From: Palsa-744 sp963734815
GTDB lineage: Bacteria > Actinomycetota > Thermoleophilia > Solirubrobacterales > Solirubrobacteraceae
Direction: 5' to 3'
Assembly (NCBI GenBank): GCA_963734815.1
Contig: CAVTIH010000001.1
Location: forward strand, 124,001 to 188,000
DNA length: 64,000 bases
The notes under the pieces were generated by a model. That model was not told the DNA's origin. It saw only the letters and a list, made by a program, of their open reading frames with translations, and made no database searches. Position numbers and translations under genes: made by a program. This document shows, in pieces, positions 59,575-64,000 of the stretch. Each line of letters opens with the position of its first letter. Position 1 is the stretch's first letter.

Positions 59575-61338
59575 TCACGGTTCCGCGTAGCCTTCGCAGA
59601 ACTGCGCCGCTTCCGTGGCCTTTGCCCGCAGGTTTTCGGTGTAGACGGTCGAGCCGTTCGCCCCGAGCACCGTCAGTTCAGAGGGCAGTGCGCTGAACAC
59701 GCCGTAGACGAGCGGCCCCTTTGCGTGCAGGCGCGGTTGCACCGAGACCACGTTCAGTGCGACGGGACCTTGGGGGGTTTGCGCCACCACTGACTTTCCT
59801 GGTGGCGCGAGGATTCCGTAGAGGATCGCGTAGGGGTGCGGGGCGCAGCCGATCGACAGCAACCAGGGAAACGCTTTGCTCGCGTCGAGTCCGATCGCTG
59901 GTTCGTTGAGTTCCGGGTTGATGCCGGTGTCTACGCTGAGGAAAGCGAGAAGGTTCGCCGCGTTGAAACTGCCGAAAGCTCTGATCGTGAATGCTTCCCC
60001 TTCGGGGGTGCGCCCGCTGGCGAGTTCGGTGTCCATCGAGAGTTCTTCCGGTTCCCTGTGTGGTTTGACACAGCGGTATCGGGGCAGTTTCACGGTGAGC
60101 ACGAGGCCCCCGCCGGCATTCAGCTCGACGAGGGACACGGCGTGGCTTGTGCTGCCACGGATCCCCTGGGCGTAGATGCCCGCAGGGCCACCATCTCGTC
60201 GCGGTAGCCGGACCACGCGCGACTGGATCGTCCGTCCGTCGGCGAGCACCAGCCTGACCGAGCGTACCGAGGCCGGGACAGCGGTCTGGATCGTCTCGAT
60301 GCCCGCTTCGCAGAACACTGCGGGCTGCCGGTACTTGGGTGGGGAGAGGCAGATGGGGTTGTTGGGGCCGCCCACGATCAGCACTTCGGGAGTGCCTGGC
60401 CGGCTGTATGCCACCGTCGCCCACCGGTGACAAGGGCCCGGACCACTCCGTGGGCCGGACCCGGTGCTCACTTCGAAGCGGGTGTCGGCGGCGGTGCGCC
60501 CGTGGCCCAGAGCGATCCGCTTGGGTGGTTCTTCGGTCCCGGCTCGCGGGAACCCGACGATTCGAGCCAATCTGAAAACCGTTCGCACGGCGGCAACGGC
60601 GCTGGCGAGGAATTTGTTGTCGACCGCGTTGGCCTTGCGGATCAGCGCTCGATCCGATGCGTTCTCGTAAGGCTTCAGCAGCGTGCCCAGGGAGCCCTCC
60701 CCCTGTTCGGAGCTCCTCCGCGCTGCTCGTGAAGCCTCGAATTCCCGACTGGCCGTCGATAGGGCGCGATAGCCGCTCTGGGTCCACATCCTCGCGTCGG
60801 TGCAGAACGGCGGAGCGGGCGCGGAGGCGTCTTGCAGCCTGGCCGTGATCGCGGCTCCGAGCGCCGAGGCGATCGCCGGGTTACTCCACGACAGCTGGCG
60901 TACTTCGGCGGCGTAGGCTTCCTCGACCGGGCGATACGAGCGCTCGCCGGGCTGGGCGACCGCCGCACCGAGCTCCTCCTCGATCGTTTGCTTCTGCTGG
61001 GTCAGGCGGGCGTTTTCGCCCCTGACACGGGGTGGAGGCGCGGGAAACGGTTTCGGGAACGGTTCCTGTGGCATCCCCGACACCACCCCGGGGCATTCTC
61101 GAGCGATCTGCCTCGCCGCGCCGCTTTCCGCGCCGCGTGCCGTGGCGGCTGCGTGCAACAGCGCCGTGCCGAGCCTGTACTGTGCGAGCAGGTAGGCGTG
61201 CGTTGCCTGGGCGTCGGAGCTCGACGCGGCAGTGATCGGCACGCTCCCGCACAACGCCGCGCAGGCGAGGACGAGCGCGGCGCCGACACGCCCCCGCCAT
61301 CGTCCCGGCCACTGCTTCCGCCGTGGGCGCAGCGGCAT
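59575..61338 (-). CDS. Large secreted protein of unknown function
   Basis: The 587-residue product from ATG 61338 begins with an Arg-rich n-region and a signal peptide (WRGRVGAALVLACAALCGSVP, cleavage near ITAAS). The mature N-terminal half (about 30-270) is helical, with QQKQTIEEELGAAVAQPGERSY. The C-terminal half is beta-rich and holds Cys in several spots (FCTDARMW, RYRCVKP, SIGCAPHPY), with VRLVLADGRTIQSRVVRLP and GIYAQGIRGSTSHAVSLVEL. No family was recognised. It lies between tRNA-Ser and vapB and has no operon partner. The frame extends to 61416, but the extra 26 residues precede the signal peptide. Confidence 0.65.
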   Translation of the reverse strand: MPLRPRRKQWPGRWRGRVGAALVLACAALCGSVPITAASSSDAQATHAYLLAQYRLGTALLHAAATARGAESGAARQIARECPGVVSGMPQEPFPKPFPAPPPRVRGENARLTQQKQTIEEELGAAVAQPGERSYRPVEEAYAAEVRQLSWSNPAIASALGAAITARLQDASAPAPPFCTDARMWTQSGYRALSTASREFEASRAARRSSEQGEGSLGTLLKPYENASDRALIRKANAVDNKFLASAVAAVRTVFRLARIVGFPRAGTEEPPKRIALGHGRTAADTRFEVSTGSGPRSGPGPCHRWATVAYSRPGTPEVLIVGGPNNPICLSPPKYRQPAVFCEAGIETIQTAVPASVRSVRLVLADGRTIQSRVVRLPRRDGGPAGIYAQGIRGSTSHAVSLVELNAGGGLVLTVKLPRYRCVKPHREPEELSMDTELASGRTPEGEAFTIRAFGSFNAANLLAFLSVDTGINPELNEPAIGLDASKAFPWLLSIGCAPHPYAILYGILAPPGKSVVAQTPQGPVALNVVSVQPRLHAKGPLVYGVFSALPSELTVLGANGSTVYTENLRAKATEAAQFCEGYAEP

Positions 61339-61450
61339 CTCACGGCGCTGACTGCCTTCGTTCGCATCCACAGACGGCGAGCATATAGCGCGCCGACCAC
61401 CCCTATTTGACATCACAACAGCTCAGCCATTCAGAACTGCCGGCCGTCGA

Positions 61451-61531
61451 TTCGGCCGAAGCGTTCAATATGCAGCTCGCTAATGCGTTTCCACACAATA
61501 ACCGGGTTTCGATCTTCGTCCTCTCCTCTCC
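61451..61531. repeat. Direct repeat flanking vapBC, left copy
   Basis: About 80 bp matching 62172-62252, with identical blocks TTCGATCTTCGTCCT and GCCGAAGCGT and similar TTCCACACxA. On the minus strand both can encode the same short peptide motif, VWKRI(S/R)(E/D)LH followed by RFG. The pair brackets the vapBC genes. Confidence 0.6.
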
Positions 61532-61562
61532 GCGCCGTCCCTGTACGTTATACTTGCCCGGT

Positions 61563-61778
61563 ATGACTGGGCGGATTGGAGCGAAGGGGCAGGTTGTGAT
61601 CCCCAAGGCGCTGCGGGACCGCGCTCGGCTGCAGCCGGGTGACATGGTTGACTTCGAGTTGCGGGACAAGGAGATAGTGCTCGTTGCGCGGTGTTCTCCC
61701 GCCCGTTTGGGTGGCCGGTTCGCTAAGACCGGGATGGCGTCGCGCCTGCTCGAGGATCGAGCGCGCGAGCCTCGGTGA
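61563..61778 (+). CDS. vapB: AbrB/SpoVT-type antitoxin (VapB)
   Basis: The 71-residue product has the swapped-hairpin AbrB domain: MTGRIGAKGQVVIPKALRDRARLQPGDMVDFEL, then a flexible tail (GGRFAKTGMASRLLEDRAREP) that would fill the VapC active site. It starts at ATG 61563. The stop overlaps the toxin's GTG as GTGA. AbrB-type VapB proteins bind their own promoter and neutralise the RNase partner. Confidence 0.88.
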   Translation: MTGRIGAKGQVVIPKALRDRARLQPGDMVDFELRDKEIVLVARCSPARLGGRFAKTGMASRLLEDRAREPR

Positions 61779-62164
61779 GCGTCTGTCTTGACTCCTGGGC
61801 AATCCTGGCCTGGCTCGACGGAGAGGAGCCTGCGCTCTCGCGCATCGATGGGTTGATCGCAAGCAGGCCCGTGGCAAGCTGGGTGAATCTGGTAGAGGTC
61901 TACTACCGCGTCGAGCGTGACCAGGGACGGGAGGCCGCTGACGAGACACTTGTAGACCTACGAGCCGCGCTCGCGCTGGACCTCCCCGGGACCGCCCGCA
62001 TGATCGAGGGCGCTCGCCTCAAGGCGCGTGCTCCGATTGCGCTTGGGGACTGCTTCGCAGTCGCCACCGCCGCGGCGCGCGATCTTGTGCTGCTCACCGG
62101 CGACCCCGAGATCATCGAACTCTCGGATCGGCCTTGCCAAGTCGAGGATCTTCGTCCTCACTGA
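61775..62164 (+). CDS. vapC: PIN-domain toxin (VapC)
   Basis: The 129-residue PIN RNase retains the four acidic metal ligands: Asp6 (VCLDSWAILAWL), Glu41 (NLVEVYYRV), Asp92 (LGDCFAVATA) and Asp110 (LTGDPEI). It cleaves RNA, typically tRNA or rRNA, when free of its antitoxin. It is translationally coupled to the upstream vapB. Confidence 0.9.
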   Translation: MSVCLDSWAILAWLDGEEPALSRIDGLIASRPVASWVNLVEVYYRVERDQGREAADETLVDLRAALALDLPGTARMIEGARLKARAPIALGDCFAVATAAARDLVLLTGDPEIIELSDRPCQVEDLRPH

Positions 62165-62171
62165 GCAATCG

Positions 62172-62252
62172 GCTCAGCCGAAGCGTGCGGTGTGCAGATC
62201 CCTGATGCGCTTCCACACGAAGCACGGGTTCGATCTTCGTCCTCCCCCTCCG
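62172..62252. repeat. Direct repeat flanking vapBC, right copy
   Basis: Partner of 61451-61531, beginning 8 bp after the vapC stop. Identical words GCCGAAGCGT and TTCGATCTTCGTCCT sit at the same spacing apart from a 1-bp shift. Confidence 0.6.
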
Positions 62253-62335
62253 TTTTCGCCGGGTTGGTGGCGATTGTTCGAACCGCGTCAACCGAGAGGT
62301 TCCGACGCGCGCCTCGCGCCACTACGGTGGAGCAC

Positions 62336-62845
62336 GTGCGCGTGGTCGAGTTGAAGAGAGTCACCGACGAGAACTGGCGGCAGGTCATCGCGGGAGAGCC
62401 CCGGCCGTGGGGCGGCGTGGGCGAAGCGCTCCACTGGCGCGCGAAGAGTCACAACCTCGGACTGCGCGATGACGCGGGGAGGCTGGTTGCACTGGCCGGG
62501 CTCGTGCTCGCCGAGGTTCGAGTGGCCGACGCATCGCTTCAGGTGGTCGGGATTGGCGGTGTCATCGTCACCCGTGCCGCCCGCCGGCGCGGTCTGGCGC
62601 GGGTGCTGATCGAGCGTGCGCTCCAGATCGCCGACGAGTTCGATGCTGAGCGGGCGATGCTCTTCTGTTTGCCGGCAAACGTCGGCCTGTACGCGAAGTT
62701 CGGCTTCCAACCGATCCAAGAGTCCGTCTTCGCCCAGCAGCCCGCGGGGATGATCGAGATGCCCCTGTGCACGATGTGGAAGCCGCTGGCGAGCGCAGTC
62801 GATTGGCCCGAGGGAAGCGTCGAACTGCCGGACGAGCCGTTCTAA
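62336..62845 (+). CDS. GNAT family N-acetyltransferase
   Basis: The 169-residue product has the GNAT acetyl-CoA loop ARRRGLARVLIERAL after a beta-strand (VVGIGGVIVTRAA), and the closing LFCLPANVGLYAKFGFQPIQ. Its beginning (VRVVELKRVTDENWRQVIAG) fits a substrate-binding arm. GTG 62336 is the preferred start, with another GTG at 62327. The acceptor is unknown. It follows vapBC in the same direction beyond the right repeat. Confidence 0.82.
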   Translation: MRVVELKRVTDENWRQVIAGEPRPWGGVGEALHWRAKSHNLGLRDDAGRLVALAGLVLAEVRVADASLQVVGIGGVIVTRAARRRGLARVLIERALQIADEFDAERAMLFCLPANVGLYAKFGFQPIQESVFAQQPAGMIEMPLCTMWKPLASAVDWPEGSVELPDEPF

Positions 62846-62937
62846 AGGAAACCGCGGTTCCCATTCCGGGTGAGCATGCTGTAGCTGTTGCCCGATCGTG
62901 CCGATCTAGGATTCTGGTTGACGGACAAGTCAGGACT

Positions 62938-64000
62938 ATGGACAGCGCACGCTCCCCCCGCTTCTACACCGGGCCAGCTCACTGGAAGATCACCCCTGCG
63001 CGAGAGGGTCTGGAGGCAGAAGACTTCACAGTCGTCGAGTGGCCGCAGCTGCGTAAACGCTGGGTCATACCGGCTCGCAAGATGGACATGCATCGACCGT
63101 CGCTGCTGAGCGTCGCGCATGAGTGGCTTGCTTGGCTGACCGAGGTGGACAAGCTGGCAGTCGTGGATGTGAGCCTTGATGACACCGATGCCGTGGCCGA
63201 CCTGCTGGGCTTCGTGGTGGAGCCGGCGACCAGACTGGGCATCGAGCTTGTGATCGGCAGCGAAACCGAGTTCGAGCGGTTCGACCCGGCGCAGTTTCTC
63301 GAGCCCTACTTTGGGTATCCCTATTCGTTTGAGCGGCTGCGATGGTGCCTCGCCGGAGGAAGACCGGCGGCAGCAACGCCACGCCTACTGAAGGAGACGA
63401 GCTTCATCCCGGACGTGACGCAGGAGCGTGCGGTGCGGGCCGGAGAGGGCGTGGTGCAGATCATCGCACCGGCGGGAAGCGGCAAGACGGCGGTGCTGGT
63501 CGAGCGGGTGCGCGAGCTGCTGCGACGCGGCGCTCGAGCCGAGGCGATCGTTTGTCTGACGTTCAACACGGCAGCCGCCAATGAGCTTCAAGAGCGCCTT
63601 GCCGCGGCCGGCGTGGGGGAGGTGAAGGCGAGGACCTTTCACAGCCTTGGGTTGCAAATCCTGCGTGCCGCAAACGCTCTCCCCAGGAACGCCGAGCTGT
63701 GGAGCCCTTCGCTCGGACAGTGGCGAAGACTGGCATTTTTGGCCAAGAGTGCGGTTGGCGAGGATGGGCACTGGCTCGATCCGCCGGAGGCCCAGAGCGC
63801 GGTGAGCGACATCAAGCTCGGCATGATGATGACCGCGCAGCAGTATGCGCAGACGCTTGACGAGCGCAGCGATGCTCGGGAGCGTACGGTGGCCGCGCTC
63901 TACAGCGCCTACGAGGAGTCCCAGCGCGAGAACGGCCGGCGGATTGACTTCGACGACATGATCCTGCGCGCGGTGCAGCGTTTGCGCGAGAACTCGAGCG
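62938..64000 (+). CDS. UvrD-like DNA helicase with novel N-terminus (3' partial)
   Basis: The frame runs from ATG 62938 off the right edge (354 codons visible). Residues 1-160 do not resemble known helicase domains (RPSLLSVAHEWLAWLTEVDK, EFERFDPAQFLEPYFGYPYS). Then comes a SF1A motor: the Q-like motif FIPDVTQERAV, Walker A APAGSGKTAVL, motif Ia LTFNTAAANELQERL, TFHSLGLQIL, and IDFDDMILRAV. The remaining motifs lie beyond the window. It probably unwinds DNA for repair or defence; the N-terminal extension is atypical for UvrD or PcrA. Confidence 0.85.
   Translation, partial: MDSARSPRFYTGPAHWKITPAREGLEAEDFTVVEWPQLRKRWVIPARKMDMHRPSLLSVAHEWLAWLTEVDKLAVVDVSLDDTDAVADLLGFVVEPATRLGIELVIGSETEFERFDPAQFLEPYFGYPYSFERLRWCLAGGRPAAATPRLLKETSFIPDVTQERAVRAGEGVVQIIAPAGSGKTAVLVERVRELLRRGARAEAIVCLTFNTAAANELQERLAAAGVGEVKARTFHSLGLQILRAANALPRNAELWSPSLGQWRRLAFLAKSAVGEDGHWLDPPEAQSAVSDIKLGMMMTAQQYAQTLDERSDARERTVAALYSAYEESQRENGRRIDFDDMILRAVQRLRENSS

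Overview
The window is GC-rich, densely coding bacterial chromosome with many GTG starts and several 4-bp start/stop overlaps. The order rpsF - ssb - rpsR - rplI - dnaB - purA, two trehalose genes (TreT-type and OtsA), a class E-type sortase and a PIG-V-like mannosyltransferase suggest an actinobacterium, most likely Thermoleophilia/Solirubrobacterales. That placement is an inference from gene content, not from a marker-gene comparison.

Layout. 1-2.7 kb: end of an EAL phosphodiesterase, dtd, an Xre regulator with operator-like repeats, and a DUF4160-DUF2442 pair preceded by a translationally coupled repeat peptide. 2.7-11.2 kb: MMPL and MFS exporters, an orphan MlaE-type permease, a chromate transporter and an AAA ATPase. 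11.2-13.2 kb: a small degraded element bounded by a 43-bp duplication of a tRNA-Arg 3' end, carrying an integrase remnant, hicAB and a HEPN-like protein. 13.3-23.3 kb: pyrE, a GNAT acetyltransferase, cell-envelope genes (L,D-transpeptidase, CPBP protease, mannosyltransferase, class A PBP), infA and thiL. 23.5-28.7 kb: a giant c-di-GMP enzyme fused to a PLP-dependent alpha-oxoamine synthase, followed by an MFS transporter. 28.7-34.2 kb: a sortase coupled to an M28-like membrane protein, and the trehalose pair treT/otsA. 34.4-40.6 kb: ribosomal and replication housekeeping genes and purA. 40.7-43.2 kb: an HD-GYP protein divergent from a c-di-GMP riboswitch that leads a secreted-protein gene. 43.3-59 kb: PRTase, DUF1275, polysaccharide deacetylase, GT39, a two-component system, DsbA-like, beta-hydroxyacid dehydrogenase, MFS/LysR, SNF2 helicase and amidase. 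59-64 kb: tRNA-Ser, a large secreted protein, vapBC between direct repeats, a GNAT, and a UvrD-like helicase that runs off the end.

Two themes stand out. First, c-di-GMP: a bifunctional GGDEF-EAL protein, a second EAL protein with a degenerate GGDEF, an HD-GYP phosphodiesterase and a GEMM-I-type riboswitch all lie in 64 kb. The GGDEF-EAL-oxoamine synthase fusion with an adjacent exporter is the best candidate for an undescribed system: a membrane enzyme that could couple c-di-GMP turnover to synthesis of an acyl-amino-ketone-type signal or lipid. Second, dispersed palindromic DNA: a roughly 47-nt nested-palindrome repeat with compensatory inner-stem changes has entered two reading frames in frame, and an unrelated roughly 75-nt stem-loop family sits just downstream of gene ends.

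Functional calls rest on motifs read by eye. No database search was possible, so family assignments without a stated motif should be taken as recognition of overall sequence character.
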